DNA from: Polytrichum commune
Lineage: Eukaryota > Streptophyta > Polytrichopsida > Polytrichales > Polytrichaceae
Assembly: GCA_950295325.1 (NCBI GenBank)
Contig: OX485805.1
Coordinates: forward strand, 44,294,758-44,354,757
DNA length: 60,000 nt
Reading direction: 5' to 3'
The notes beneath the pieces were generated by a model that saw only the letters and a list, made by a program, of their open reading frames with translations, did not search any database and was not told the origin of the DNA. The position numbers were made by a program, and so were the translations under genes. Position 1 is the stretch's first letter; the number at the start of each line of letters is the position of its first letter. Shown piece by piece: positions 11,300 to 25,200 of this stretch.

Positions 11300-11966
11300 T
11301 TGCGAAGACGTAATTCATATGGAGAGGTGCTATGTCACGATGTGACACATCCCAAACTATTGTAGTTACTTCATAGAAATAACGTTTTGTTGACAACTGG
11401 TGAACATGACATTTTTAGAGTTGCAAAAATAAAAAATATATTGGAACCCTTCCCAACTTAAATAGAGTGCGTGACACTTAATATCATAAACATCACAACC
11501 CTACAAACCTTGCCAATTCGTAATGCATATGCACATGTGCCATGTGCCAGTTGACACATTCAAAACTGTTATAGTTACTTACATTGACAAATACCTATTG
11601 TTGTGTTGACATTTGGTGCATGGGAAATTTCTAGAGTTATAGAAAATGTAGTGGAACCCTTCCCAACCTAAATAGTGTACTCAACACTAAATACCTTAAA
11701 CATTATAAGTCTCCGAAATTCTCAATTTGTGATTCATGTGCGCATGCGTCACACCATATTATTGTAGTTACTTCACATTGAAAGATAGTCTCGTGTTGGC
11801 AATTGCTGGACATGACATTTCTAGAGTTGTAGAAAATTTAGTGGAACCCTTCCCAACTTAAATAATGTACTTGATACTAGGTACCATATAAATCACAAAC
11901 TTACGAACTTGTTAATTTGTAATTTGTATGCACATCTACCATACCATACTACTATAGTTTATTATA
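11300..11966. repeat. Tandem array of about 190-210 bp units (three and a part)
   Basis: The phrase GGAACCCTTCCCAAC with TAAATAGTGT or close variants recurs at 11443, 11653 and 11843, each time preceded by ATTTCTAGAGTT or a close variant and TTGTAGTTACTT. Units are about 190-210 bp and clearly diverged. A fourth copy starts near 11890, breaks at about 11966, and its second half reappears at 13010-13140. Confidence 0.8.
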
Positions 11967-13009
11967 CATGGAGGGCCGGTGCTTTTTTGTTTGTGACCAG
12001 AAGACGATTCTGGCTATGGAAACAAATTTGCCCCTCCCACTCCATAAACTTTATAGTATAAGTGTAACACTATAATCAAGTCAACTTACTTTGAAGTACG
12101 AGTTTGGAACTTTACATTTTCTAACACTTTTTCCAAAGTAACTGGAACTTGAAATCATGGTTTCAAGCAGTTCTCCATGCCTAACTTGATAGATGTTGTA
12201 GTTGACGTAAGCTAATGACACTACAATCTACAAAGTTAGCAAAGGCAATCGCCAAATAATAAAAGTATAGTATGATACCTATAGGGAAAATCATTTCCAA
12301 AGGGCAACCGAGCTTCCAAGTCAACATTTTATAGGTTATCGTTTTTAAAATTCAACAAACCTTTTCTTCACACAAGAAAAAAGAAAAAAACTAATGTATA
12401 TGCCATACATATAGATGAACATAGTTATTATTTTTTGTGATGTGATTCAAACATGAGGTAATTTACATGGGTAAAGAGGCAATCTATTCATAAAGGCGAC
12501 CTAATTGCACATGTTGGTGCAATCATTAGGAGTTGAGAGGGAAAATCCATTGTATTTTGCAATATATCCATTGTTAATTGCAATATATTTTTGTAGAGCG
12601 ATATAGTGACACTACAATTTTACAAAGCTAGCAAAGGTAATCACCAAATAATACAATTATAGTATACAATGATAGCTAATGTATAGGGAAAATAATTTCC
12701 AAAGGGCAGCTGAGCTTCCAAGTTGAACTTTTTATAAGGTAAGTTACATGGGTAAAGAGACAATTTATTTGCAAAGGCAACCTAATTGCACATGTTGGTG
12801 AAGTTATCAGGATTTGAGAGGGAAAACCCATCATATTTTTTGTTGATTGCAATATACTTTTGTTGGCTCTGTCTATAGGACAGAGGCTATGCATCAACTT
12901 CTTCGTTTCAAGAGCAAATTTCCTAACCACTTTGCGTTCACACTTGGACGTTACTTGTTCTTGTTGAATGATATAGTGACTGAGCCGGTGTCTAGTGTGG
13001 ACCATCACT
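11967..13009. mobile_element. About 1.05-kb insertion splitting a repeat unit
   Basis: The block separates the two halves of one tandem unit. The bases at the two junctions are alike (TTATACATGG at the left, CTTTACATGG at the right), which could be a decayed target duplication of about 9 bp. Inside, 12215-12600 and 12605-12870 are direct repeats sharing GACACTACAAT, ATTTCCAAAGGGCA, GAGCTTCCAAGT and CCTAATTGCACATGTTGGTG in the same order. No terminal inverted repeats or coding region were found, so its class is unknown. Confidence 0.5.
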
Positions 13010-13140
13010 CATAACTTTACATGGGACAAATAATGTTGTGTTGACAATTGGTGGACGTGACATTTCTAGAGTTATAGAAAATTTAGTGGAACCTTCCCCA
13101 ACCTAAATAGTGTACTTCACACTAAATAACTACAAACAAG
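13010..13140. repeat. Second half of the interrupted tandem unit
   Basis: It contains GTTGTGTTGACAATTGG, ATTTCTAGAGTTATAG and CCTAAATAGTGTACTT, matching the right halves of the units at 11300-11890. Confidence 0.75.
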
Positions 13141-13439
13141 TATAGTAATAAGTAACCAAGTCTATAACATTGCGCCGTAGGAGCGGAGCTTCTTCAGGGC
13201 CCCCGGCCGGCAGCTTCTCCCTCGGTGTCGGTCGCGATTTCAATCGCGCGCAACGCAACATCGTCAACGAACTATTCCATTCTTCTGCCCGGGAGCTTCA
13301 AATTTCACAAAAGAAATGTCGACAAGCGAGTGCGGTAATGTTATAGTGTTCCACTACAGACTTAAGTAGATCCTCTGCACGCACGGGAGGGAAACGGAAG
13401 CAAAGGAAAGCAGAGGAAAGCAAAGCAATGCAAAGCAGA
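13141..13439. other. GC-rich island before the six-copy array
   Basis: About 13165-13300 is far richer in G and C than its surroundings and includes CCCCCGGCCGGCAGC. A short minus-strand frame across it reads VALRAIEIATDTEGEAAG and ends within the island. This could be a gene scrap or a promoter-type CpG patch; I cannot decide between them. Confidence 0.35.
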
Positions 13440-15250
13440 GCAGGTGAATGTTCCGCAGCAAGTAGTGTGAAAGTGTTGGTTGAAGGTGGATGGACGGGGT
13501 TGTAAGTGAAGGAAGTTAAGGAAGAGCGACGTGCATTTGATTTGCACTGTGTTGAAAGATAAGATCAAAAGAGGACGCATCCTCTTGCGTTGAGCGAAGG
13601 TGTTGTGCTTTGTCCGAATGTGGGAGCAATTCCAGCCCTTATTTGTGGAATGGGCCCGGCTCTAGGTTTTCAAGCGCCTTCACTCATCGCAATGGCGATT
13701 TAGTCGTTCTCTGTAGTCGAAATTTCTTCGAATGTGTCAGTGTATGTAGAGGTTTTGGTATACAACCTAGGTAGCTATGGCAAGTGAAGGAAGTTAAGGA
13801 AGTGTGATGTACTTTTGATTTGCAGAGTTTTCAAAAGAGGACGCTTCCTCTTGCGCTGAGCGAAAGTGTCCTGTTTTGTCCGAGTGCTGGAGCAATTCCA
13901 GCCCTAATTTGTGGAATGAGGCAGGCTCTAGGTTTTCAAGCACCTTCACTCGCAATGGCGATTTAATCGTCCTCTGTAGCTGAAAGTTCTCCGAATGTGT
14001 TAGTGTATGTAGAGGTTTGGGTATAGATCCTAGGTAGCCGTTGCAAGTCTGTGGTGGAATGTGCGTTGTGTGTGAAGGAAGTGAGGAAGAGAGATGTGCA
14101 TTTGATGAGTACTGTGTTGTAGAGATTAAAATAGGACGCAGATTCTTGCGTTGAACGAGGTGTTGTGTTTTGACCGAATGCGGGAGCAGTTCCTGCCCTA
14201 ATTTGGAATGAGCCCCGGTCTAGGTCTCTAATCACCTTCACTTTCAATGGCGATTTATGGTTCTCTGTCGCTGAAATTTCTCTGAATGTGTGAGTGAATG
14301 CAGAGGTTTTGGTATAGGTTGTAGTCAGTCATGGCAAGTAGCTTGTGGATGTGCGTTGAAATGTGGGTGGGGTTGCAAGTGAAGGAAGTGAGGAAGAGAT
14401 GTGCATTTGATGAGCAGTGCGTTGAGGAGGTCAAAAGAGGATGCAGCTTCTTGCGTTGTACGAGGTGTCGTGTTTTGTCCGCATGTGGGAGCAATTCCAG
14501 CCCTAATATGACGACTAAACCCCGCTCTAGGGGTTTTAAGCACCTTCACTCTCAATGGCGATTTAATCGTTCTCTGTAGCTGGAAATGCTCTGACTGTGT
14601 GAGTGAACGTAGAGGTTTTGGTATAGATCATAAGCAATCATGGCAAGTAGGTGGTTAATGTGCAGCAGTAAGTAGTTTGGAGTGTTGGAAGGTTGTTGGG
14701 TTTGTAAGTGAAGGAAGCGAGGAAGAATGATGTGCTTTTGATGAGCACTGTGCTGAAAAGATCAAAAGAAGACGCAGCTTCTTGCGTCGAGAAAACGTGT
14801 TCTGTTTTGTCTGAATATGGAAGCAATTCCAGCCCTAGTTTGTGGAAGGGGCCCAACTCTAGGTTTTTTAGCACCTTCACTTGCAATGGCGATTTAATCG
14901 TTCTCTGTAGCTGAAAACTAATCTGTGAGTGAATTTAGAGGTTTTGGTTAGATCCTAGGTAGCCATGGCAAGTAAGTGGTGAATTTGCGCTAGTAGATTG
15001 GAGTGTTGGAAGGTGGATGGGGTAGTAAGAGAGGAAAGTAAATGATAGGGTTGAGAGAGAGGAAACATCTTCTTGCGCTAAATGAGGTGTTCTGTTTTTC
15101 CAAATGTAGGTTCAAATCCTGCCCCGATTTGTGCAAGGAGCCCGGCTCCAGGTTTTCAGGCCAGGAAATGGAGCATGGGCGATGACTAAGATGAAAGCTT
15201 GGAGTTCAGGAAACCAATGCTCCACTCTTGCTTGTAGATCCTAGGCCGTG
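13440..15250. repeat. Six-copy tandem array, about 260-340 bp per unit
   Basis: The phrase GAGCAATTCCAGCCCTAAT or a close variant recurs at about 13626, 13891, 14186, 14491, 14823 and 15111. Around it the same order repeats: GTGAAGGAAG, GTGCATTTGATGAGCACTGT, ATCAAAAGAGGACGC, TTCTTGCGTTGAGCGAGGTG, then TCTAGGTTTT, AGCACCTTCACTCGCAATGG, CGATTTAATCGTTCTCTGTA and TAGAGGTTTTGGTATAGATC. Approximate units: 13440-13781, 13782-14040, 14041-14334, 14335-14642, 14643-14967, 14968-15250, the last the most decayed. The array ends about 1 kb before the start codon of the 1276-residue gene. It may carry repeated promoter or 5'-leader sequence. The similar minus-strand frames in each copy are by-products of the repetition. 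Confidence 0.9.
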
Positions 15251-16286
15251 GTGGCCAAAGTGTGAGTGGAGGAAGTGAATGTGCACTTGTACTGTGGAGC
15301 ATTGAAAGGCGATGATGATCGAGTAGATGATGGGGAATGGTGTGGTTGATCCTGCGGGGTCGTCTTCAAACCGTTTCTTTGGGAGGCACATACACAGTTG
15401 GCCAGCTGCTCCTGTGAGTTGCAATGATGTTTATGGCTCAAGAGTTTGTATAATCTGAGGTACTTACTGTGTGGAATGTCATATCCTTGTGATTTTTTGC
15501 AATGTAGGCTTCTGTGTTAAATTCGCTTGTGAACGATTGTCAAATCCAAGGAGCCTGTAAATAAAATTGTCGGTGTAGGTTGGGCTGGAGGTCACACACA
15601 CATAAAAGTCCCGAGTCAATTCAAGGGACATGAATGAGCTGGGTTGTGAAAGTATATCATAACAATTTGTCTTTGCAAACTATGCATCTCTGGAGCCACG
15701 CCTATTGGATGCAATCCTCACATTTTGCAGGGTTGAGGAGGATATGTTGAGGGTGAAAGAACTGTCAGTATTTGATCCCTGCATTCTCACCCTTGTCTGA
15801 CCCTTGTCTGCTTGTTCTGCGTGTCTTTATGCAGGGAGGATTCTATATGCAGCTATCTGTGCCTCACTCTGGTTGGTATTTTGTTAAATTATTTTGTACA
15901 TTGTACCTGCATGTGCAAGAACGAAAATTACTAAGCAGTGCGACAGTAGTGCTGTGCCCAACAATTGGGTAAGGATCCGTGTACGAGATAGGTTAAGATG
16001 AAACTTGCATACAGGTATTCTGCCTTCTGCAAGCTGAGGATTGGAACCTTTTCCATTTGCATCGAGTAAGAAGACATACATTTTGAAAGGGATTCACATC
16101 CAAGTGGTGGCAGGATGATGATACAGAACCTGGAAGTTATTTAAGGAGCTGATGGAAACATGAGCAAGGAGAATTCTATCCTTGTAGTCTGATAGACACT
16201 GAGAAACAAATTAGTAATGGGATTCAAAACAGTAAGGGGAAGCGACCAGATCTTATCACTATAAGAGGCTCGTGCATCTCTTAAAA
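15251..16286 (+). promoter_or_regulatory. Presumed promoter and 5' leader of the 1276-residue gene
   Basis: Between the array and the first start codon there is no supported coding frame. The region should hold the transcription start and 5' untranslated sequence, possibly with a leader intron. I could not fix a TATA box or start site by eye. Confidence 0.35.
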
Positions 16287-19200
16287 ATGTCAGGGATGCT
16301 CTCCTCAGAGCAGGGACTGCGCGTGCGGGAGAGTACGACGAGCAATCAAACAGTTGGTGCAGAGAGTTCCTCCCCTCTCTTGAATCCGTCAGGATCATCA
16401 GGACCTTCCCTTCAGCGAGATGTCTCTTCTGTTGGAGGAGCAGGGCGTGTGCTCTCTGGCCAGCGACCGCGTCACCAACAGAAGAAGCACCCTGAGCCTC
16501 TTCGGCGGGCTGTGGCTGACTGTCTGTCTTGTTCCCCCCATGCTTCCGCCTCCGTCTTTCCAACTGAAGCTGTGCGAACTGTGCAGGTAATGAGCTGACC
16601 TTTAACTGTTCTGTTCGCTGCTCTCCAAGATTCCACTTCTCAATGCTCCTATGCTGTTCTGAATCTCTTCTGTATTTCTGTTGCCGAGGCACTCTGGCAA
16701 TCATTAATGTTCATTTCCTCTGTGTTGACGCCCTCAAAGTGCATTGTACTTTGTGGAATCCTTTGTGGAATCTGTTGTGGGAAGTTTGCTATGTATTTCT
16801 CAGAAGGCTCTGTTCCTGATGTGTTTTGTTTTAAGGTCCAGGGCCTTGGATCTGATATTTGAGGTTCTGATCTGCTGAGAGTATGAAAGCGATCTTTAAA
16901 AATCTTTAGTGGACTATGCATTACTGCGCACTTCATGTGAACATCAGAAAGGTAGATTCTCAGTAATTAGCTAGACTACCAAGGATGCAACGTCTGGATT
17001 GCTGGTACTGCAATGCCTGGGTTCTGATAACTTCTAATTTCTTCTGTGATTAATGTGATTCTCTTCAATTAGTCTGATTGAAAATGAATTGATGCAACCT
17101 GGTGCTTACAAGGAAATATAATTGATAATGACATGCAGTAGTGTGTTAATTACATTAGGTACAATGCCATAGTAGACATTATGGTTCTTTGTATCATACC
17201 ATATGTTTGATCTAGGATTTATTACCACAAAGCATGTACATGATTCTGCAAGGGGAAAAGTAGCATTTCATTGCTGCAAGTGAGTGCACTTTTAACATTG
17301 TTTTGGCTATGTATGGTTGGTGGCAGGATTACCTTGCGAACTCAGTGACAGTAGACTCAGCGTACAGTGTGCTGATTGACCATGCGCTAGCTGAGAGGGG
17401 TCGCAGGTTGAATTCACACTATCTGATATTCCAAACTTCTCAGACATGTCAGTCTTTCTGCACAATTTGAATTGTGGATTTTAATCTCATTACTGACTAG
17501 GATGGACAGAATAATGGAGAAACTTTTAAGTTATCCTATTCAATAGTAAAACGAGGTATTATGTAACAAAAATTGGAAGCCAGATAGGTTAGTCTTAATC
17601 AAAGTGACCTGAAAATTTTGAAAAGCAGCCAGACTGGATGCCTTTGCTCTTGGTTAGGTGATATTGTTTCAATTCAGTCCAATCTTGTTCTTGTTAACCT
17701 TGAATCTGCCCTTGTTTATTTGTTCACTGTTATAATTTGCTCCACTACCCTTGACATTTCTTTGAGACCTTGGGTACTTTTTTGAGGAGAGATGGTTTTT
17801 GGCTGGGGCAGTTTGTCTCTCTTTATCTGATGTTCAACACCTGATTTTTTTCCCTTCCTGGCAGTCCACCTGTCATTACGAAGTGCGTTTCTCTTCTCAA
17901 GAAATACCTTTTCAGGTACAGCTGCAAAACTTTACCTTATACACCTAATCAATGGGTTGCTGCCAGTGCCACAATCATGGTGGTGTTTATTTGCCTAATT
18001 TCAAAAATGTCTTGGGAGGCAGCTAAATCTATAAGTGTTTGTAAATAGTGTTCAGTCATCTTCACGTGTTTGTACTGGATGTGGTTATGTTGATTATTTG
18101 AAGCCTAGTCATGGCAGAGGAGTGGTTGTTCTCCGCAGTTTGATGTATTTCCTTGTCTGGTATCATTTGCAGTTTCCTTGTAGTGATGGTTTCAGTCCCT
18201 CTAGAAAGGGCATCCTGACATGAGGCTAATGAAAGCAGAGTCATGTTGTGAGCTTAAAGACTTTTGTTAAAGCGGTGCTTGAAAGATGATGACAATGAAC
18301 TCAATTCCAGGTAGTGGGTTGAATGAAAGCAAAGTATGAGAAGCTGATGCTGCTCTTGGTCCATGGCACATGATAGAAGGTGTTGGCAAGGAACACTGGA
18401 CCGTGAGTAGATCAATGTCAACAGGGGCTGACAACCTTCCTGTGCTAGCAGATATTCTCCAAGACCTGCAACTCTTTGGCAAATTGATGCCTTCTGTGTG
18501 GGCATCATTGCTGAGTGCAATGCAGAGCCTGCAACTAAGAAGTCTATAGCATGGATCCAACCTGCTAATGACTCATCTGGCCTTCGTGTTGGTGGATTAC
18601 CTTCGGGTCTCACAACTTCTACATTTGCATCAGCTGCTCTAGTTAAATCACTAAATTTCGTTCGGGCGCTTGTTCAACGACACCTGCCATGTGGAGAGGA
18701 TGGTTCCTCCAGCCATTCGAAACCTCTTACACCAGCAGCCATGGTGTCCCCATGGCCTGGAGGCCTTAAAAGGGGCCTTGCAGAGGATCAAGATGACACT
18801 AATACAGTTGCAAGAGGTTTCACTGGACTTGAAGAGACCAAGGATGAGGATGTAGACTATATTGCTGTGAATGTCCTTATGTGGCGGTGGGCAGGCCCTT
18901 CAGGCCAGTTGGCATGGACACCATCTCCTGTCATGACAGATAGGTAAGTGATAGTTTTGTAACATATTGCACACTGCATCATGCACATTGTTGCATAGCA
19001 GCAGCAGTCACTTTGTTTCTGTATGAAATCCTGTTTTTATTAAAGAGGGTATGGTTCACTAAATTTGTTGCACAAAGTGTTAACTTCTAACTTGGTTATG
19101 GGACTGGTTTTTGGGTGAGGCAGTGGGGGCATTGGAAGGCCGCATGTGGAGCGTATGCCTCATCTAGCAGATCAAGGAGCTGCAGCCCTTACACTCCGGG

Positions 19201-22200
19201 GAATGGATCGCAAAGAGATAGGATCCACCACTAGGAAACAGGTTGGACTGACAATACAAATTTAGTATGTCTACAGAATGTTGGATGTATGGGTATTGGC
19301 TCTGCTTTTGTTGTTTGGTAGAAATATGGGAATATATGTCTACCTGCAGCATTTGTTACAAAGGTAGCTCAATAGTTGGTGTGTTGCTTTTGATCTGCCA
19401 TAACTATGATATTGCTGACAGAGTTCCCCCAGTCTCTTTCATAAAGCTATCATGTTTGGGATTCACTATTTTGATGGATAAAATTTCATTGATGGCATTT
19501 AGGGGGACAAGTCAAAGCCTCCAATTGGAGAAGTGGGCAGCACAGAGCAGCTGCTACGGCCTTCTGTCATGACCACCGTCACAGACCATGTTGCCACACG
19601 ATCTCATCTACGGGCCATTGCTGCAGCCAAAAGGAAAAATCACCCATCTCAACGATGGTGGGTTTGTTTCTCAGTGCCTACCTCTCTGCTGGATTTGCAG
19701 AATCTGAGTTTGTTTTATTCATGTTATTATACAGATGGATTTTATTCATATACTGATGAAAGGGGTGTGGCTGCACTAGGGACGGAGAAGGAGCAGCAGG
19801 TACAGTACGGCGGAGGGCTCGCCCTCTTTTCCAATATCGACACTACAGGTTCTCATAATTGCTCAGACTTTACCACGTGAGAACTAAGGGAATTTGTGGT
19901 AATCAGGTTCAAATGGACAAGAGAGTATGTGATGCAGAGGACATGACTGGTCCATTCTTTAAAAAACTCTACACTGTCTTCTAGACCCCAACGTATTGGA
20001 CTCTTTCTACCCAACTACCAAGTAAATTCTTGAAGCAGCCATTTATTAGGTTTTGACTGTTCATTTCAGAACTTTTAAATTAAACAAACATCCTCCTGGA
20101 GCCTTAGGATAGAAGCCAGTTGGAGCACTTAGATTCAAGCATGACATCAATTTGGTACAGGACCCACATACACCCATTTCAAAATAAGAGTGTCTTGTTT
20201 TGACTCCTGTCTGATTCATTCATTTTTTTTTTTGAATCTCTTATGTCCGCAAGTGACCTGAGGTACTGAGTTGCTCAGGTTCAGGCTCAGGCTCAGGTTG
20301 TAGCTTGATTCTTGAAGAAGAGATTTTTTGTCTTCAGGCTGAGCCAAGCTGTTTTTCACTGCAAATGTCTGAAGTGAGATGTTCCTAACGAAATTACAAA
20401 GGATGCAGTCCTTGCAATGGTCCATAACATCTATATAAGGCTTACAATCAGTTGGATGTGACCACAGTGAGCAGCAACCATTGAAGCTAAGCAAGGCTGA
20501 GATGGAGGAAGTTGTGTCAGCTGTGTGTGCGGAGGCAGCAGCATCAGGTAGCACAGGTTTTACTCCAGTTCAAGGAAGCAATCAGAGTGGGAAGCTGGGA
20601 GTAGAGGCTGCTGATGTTGCTGCAAGTGTTCTCATCAAACTTCTCATTGATATGTAGGTTACAAAACCTTTGCTACTTGTGCGTTCTCTAATTACATTCC
20701 TGTTCTGATGGTGCTTTTGAGCACTATAGATACTGTGGGCAAGATCAGTAAGTGACACTATGGATTTTACCTACATCTTGTGGGCCCTGTCCTGTTGAGC
20801 ACATTATGACTATTTGGGGTTCCAGAAGACATCCTACAAACTATATCTGTAGACCTTAAATGAGCTTAGAAATGTGCCCGTCATTATGGAGCTCATGTGC
20901 TGTAAATTAAATTGTGGGATTTGATGGTCGAATGTTTTTCGTGGCAAATATAGCCTTTTGTGGATTCTTTCAACCCAAACTAGTTAAGGAGCTTGTTCAC
21001 AACTGTCATGGAGGCCTATAGTGGGTGAAAAACCTAGGTTGGGAGAAACACCTGGGTTTCAAGAAGATTGTTCTTTTAATTTTTCAACTATTTTCAGCAA
21101 CGAAAATACTTTGAGATAATAAGAACTCCTTCCCTTCACATCAGAAAACTATGGCTGTAAGATAGAGCATCTGTGCCTGTGGAGGGCTTTGTGGGTATGA
21201 ATGCATGGCTGTTGATGGTGACATTTGGGAGATCTCCATGTGGCAATTCACGAAGATTAAACAACCTAATTCTAGATAGTTGCTCCAGCTTCTAGACAGT
21301 TTGTTGGCAAAATCACAAACCAATGATAGGTTTATTGGCTGGTGACAGGATGTGTATGGATCTGATTATTTACTTCTTTTATAATATTTTACAAGGCACA
21401 GATGCATATGATTGAGTCAGTACTGAATCAAATTTCTCTGTAGGTACATAGCAGACTCTCGGACTGCAGCACCTCTCACTCTGTCCTTGCTACAGGTATG
21501 AAATTTATCTCAACCTGATAGAAACACCAAGTGTGGCCTTGGCCCTTGGATCTTCTATGATTGGATATATGATATAGTGTGATGTTAGTTATACTTGGTC
21601 ATGATTCTGCTCACAGAATGGATTATATGAAATATTAATGGAGTTTCAAAGGAAGTTGGTAGGTTTTATTCCCAGTTTCAGGCCCCTCCTCTCAACAGTT
21701 TCTTTTCCTCATCAATTATGGTGGCTTGACAGGGAATGCTAGCCTCTCGAGAAGCAGCTGTTCGGGTCCGTGCATTTGATCTAGTACTAAATTTGTGCGT
21801 CCATGCCCACCTTCTGGAGCCAATGCAAAGTGAGGATCAAGCTTCTGTTGAAGAATCAAGTCAGCCTTCTCCCTTGACAGGCGGGTCCTTCTCATCAGTT
21901 TTATCAGCAGGTGATTTTCCTGTTGGAGAAAGGGAGAGGACTTTTCAGGAGAATGGAAGGGGTAAAGGGTTATCTGAGAAACCAGAAAGGGGAACACAGG
22001 CTGCGGTTGGTGTATTTGAGGCCTGGTTACTGGATATTGTCTGTGAAATGCTTCTCTACCTTGTTCAGGTACATCTCTGGAAGCCCTATTTGCCAAAAGG
22101 CTTCCTTAATAGCAATATTGTTTGCAAGTATACACAAATTTACAAGTTTCTAGAACCCCACAAGCTTTTCAGAAAAGTCTAATTCCCATTGACCTGATTT

Positions 22201-25200
22201 TCCAGATGATAGTGGTTGGACTCTAGTTACAGTGCTAAATCATCTGAATTAGACCACAGGGTAGTTTCGTAAGAGGCTGTACAATTCAACCTTGTCAGTA
22301 CAATTTCAACCGTAAACCCCTTTGATAGTGAGTGGTATATCAACAATGCCCTGGATTCTGCTCAATCACATTTAAGCAGAATTTAGGGCACTGTGACATT
22401 GAACTCTTTGTACATGTCTTGTTATACCTGTTGATTATGAAGAACTCAAAACCCTCCTTGGAGTCAGCAAGCATAACATTCAACTCTTTGTAGTGACGAT
22501 ATTGTTTGCTACTTCAGAGGAAATAGCTTACAGTTGAAGCTGATGGATGCGTTTCCCCAATCTTAGAATCAGAAATAATTTGTGTGATGAAAATCATTTC
22601 GACTTTAATCTCTAAAGCCTGCTTTTTGTTGGGCAGACTGAAGAGTTGGAGGAGGGAGTGTGGGCAGCAGCATTGAGCTGCCTCTTGTATCTGGTGTGTG
22701 ACCGTGGCCGCATACGAAGGCAAAGATTGAATGGATTGGATATTCGTGTAAGAACTTTGCCTAAAGCATGTTGAGAAACTCACTTAGATTCTTTAATAAG
22801 AACTTCTGAAAGTGATGAGATTTTGCATCTCTGTATTGGTGTAGGGCTACTCTTTGTTCAACATATTGTAACACCAAAATTGATAGTTTAGGTTTAATGA
22901 AGTGATTCATTAGAGGAGTATGTGGTGAGGGTTTGATTTGTGTCACAGAGCATCCTATGTAAATTTAAAGGAGTTCTCAGCTTCAATACAGCAACTCATT
23001 GCTCAGAATTCAAAATATACTAGATTTGAAAGGCTGCTATAAGAACTATCGTCTCATGACACAGGTAGATTTTATACTTATATGTATACATGATCATTCC
23101 ATGAGTGACAGGTATTGAGTTCGTTGTTGGAGGTTAGTTGGATGCATGCATGGGCAGAGGAGGTGCATAGTCGCCTTATACGCATGGCATGTAGCCTTCT
23201 GTACCGCCAGGCAGCAGGAGCAGGAGAGCTCAATAGTAAACCATCTCTTGATCTGGAGCAACTTTATCTCATGGGTGGTGTAGAAACCATCTGTTCTGAG
23301 GTTATTATCTGCAACCTGCATCTCCTTCAATCAGATTATATGCTCTTATGTATATATATATATATATATGGGATTGTTAAATCGACAATGTAGTTTGTTC
23401 AAACAGCCACAGAGACGTGTTGTGCAATCACATGACCTGCCAACATTTGATTTTGCATTGCACATATGAAGAGGAGCAAGGTGTCCAAATTAGACCATGT
23501 GACACATCTCTCTGGTCATTTAAACCAGTGTATGGTCGATTTAACAATCCCCTACACACACACACATTCACACACATCAACATGCATAAACTGTCTTGAA
23601 GAAATAGTAATAAGGTGCTTCATCTAGGCTGAAGTTCTACCTATCTGTTTGATGACCATCCTGATAAGCACTTACTCTACTGAGATCTAAACCTGTCCTC
23701 ATTAGTATCTCTGGATTGTGAGAATAACACATAGACATGGTTGTAAGAAAAAAAGAGCATGCTATATTATGTTATTTATTAAACGTTGGTTATATTCCTC
23801 CCATGCTCTCTCTTGTTAATTTCTCGTTGGGTTCCCAGTGTTAGTGTCTTTGTTGGTTGTTATGAATAAAGTTAAATGCAGTTTAAGACAAGATTTTCCA
23901 GTGTCCTATCACTACTTTTCAGATGTTTTTGGGCCTCTGGACTATTGATGAAACCATAATTCATAATCCCAGTTCAATTCATTCCAATAGATTTCAATCT
24001 TACAATAGTTTCTTGCTTTCTGTTTCACTCCATACCTTAGAAGCAGGATGCTCGCACTCATGATTGCCTTCCATCTTGTAAAATAACTAGCCAGCTTAAC
24101 CCTATTGCATCTTTAATTGTCATGATTAATTTCTGAGCATTAATATGTCAAGAGCCCTGATTGTTGCTTGTCTTTTAAGTGTGGTGTTAGGATTGGTTCA
24201 GAGAAGTGATGACTATGATTGTTAGTGCAGTACTCAAGGGCAAAAACTGGAGAAACGAAATGCAATTTATTTGCAGTTCTTTTAGATTATGTCCTACTGG
24301 AACTTCTTGAAGCTTCAAGAACAAGTGGAAAACAGCCACCAAGTTTAGAAGAAATTCAAGGTGTTGTTTCGTCACTGACCTTAGCAGAAGCTCCCGAGTC
24401 TTTTGCCCTGGCTTTTAAACAGGGCTTGCAGGGCGTTGGTGAAAGTATTGCCAAGTCCATTGTCACAGCCATGGCTCGGGATGTCACCAATGGTCGCCTC
24501 AATGCTCAGGTATAGCTGTTCAATCTGTGTGCTTTCAATGCTTTAGCAAATGCTTTTAATTGAATTGAACTGCAGACTTTGTGAGATAATTCCCATTGGA
24601 GGCTTACAAGTTTGGTGTTCTTGGTTGTTACATCTGCTGACACAAATGGTTTTTAAGAAGTGAAAGTTGGAGCAAAGAGTTATGTATCTGAATGTTACTC
24701 AAGGTTCCTTCCATTTTTAATGCTATAATTGCATCATACTCGGATGTTGAAGGCTTGCTGCTCATGTTAAGCATGGATGCTTAAGGGTTTTACATGCAAC
24801 AGATGTTACACATGTGTTGATTGTCTAACTCCTGCGTACGTTACATTTCTATGGAGCTTACACATTCTATTTCGTTTTTGGGCAGCTTCTAGAAGACATC
24901 ATGGCATCATTGGACTTGCTGGCATCCACTTACATGCACCCTGATCCTAGTTTTGAGCATCTCATCAAGGTGACCATGATTAGTGAGGGCTTAAGCAGTC
25001 CGGATGTAAGTGGCAGTGGCCTGGTCTCTCGTGATAGGCCTCTTGACCCAGCGTTAGTTACCAAGGCTTGGGCAACACTGAGGAAACTTCTTCATTCCTC
25101 AAATCCCTTGTGCCGTTCAAATGGTTATGCATGGCTACTTGAGCTCCTATCTGCAGAAATGGCACATGGAGGCTCAAAGCAAGCCAGTAAGTTGAACACC

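Noticed and set aside
13362-14886. Series of similar minus-strand frames with IKCTSLF-like segments
   Set aside because: Their similarity follows from the tandem array; starts, ends and frames are not conserved between copies.
15100-15125. GGTTCAAATCCTGCCCC resembling a tRNA T-arm
   Set aside because: No acceptor stem, anticodon arm or intact cloverleaf could be drawn; it is a variant of the core phrase of the tandem array.
18001-18451. Open frames on both strands in intron 3 of the 1276-residue gene
   Set aside because: The protein comparison joins exon 3 directly to 18452 with correct phase; the intervening frames are intronic.
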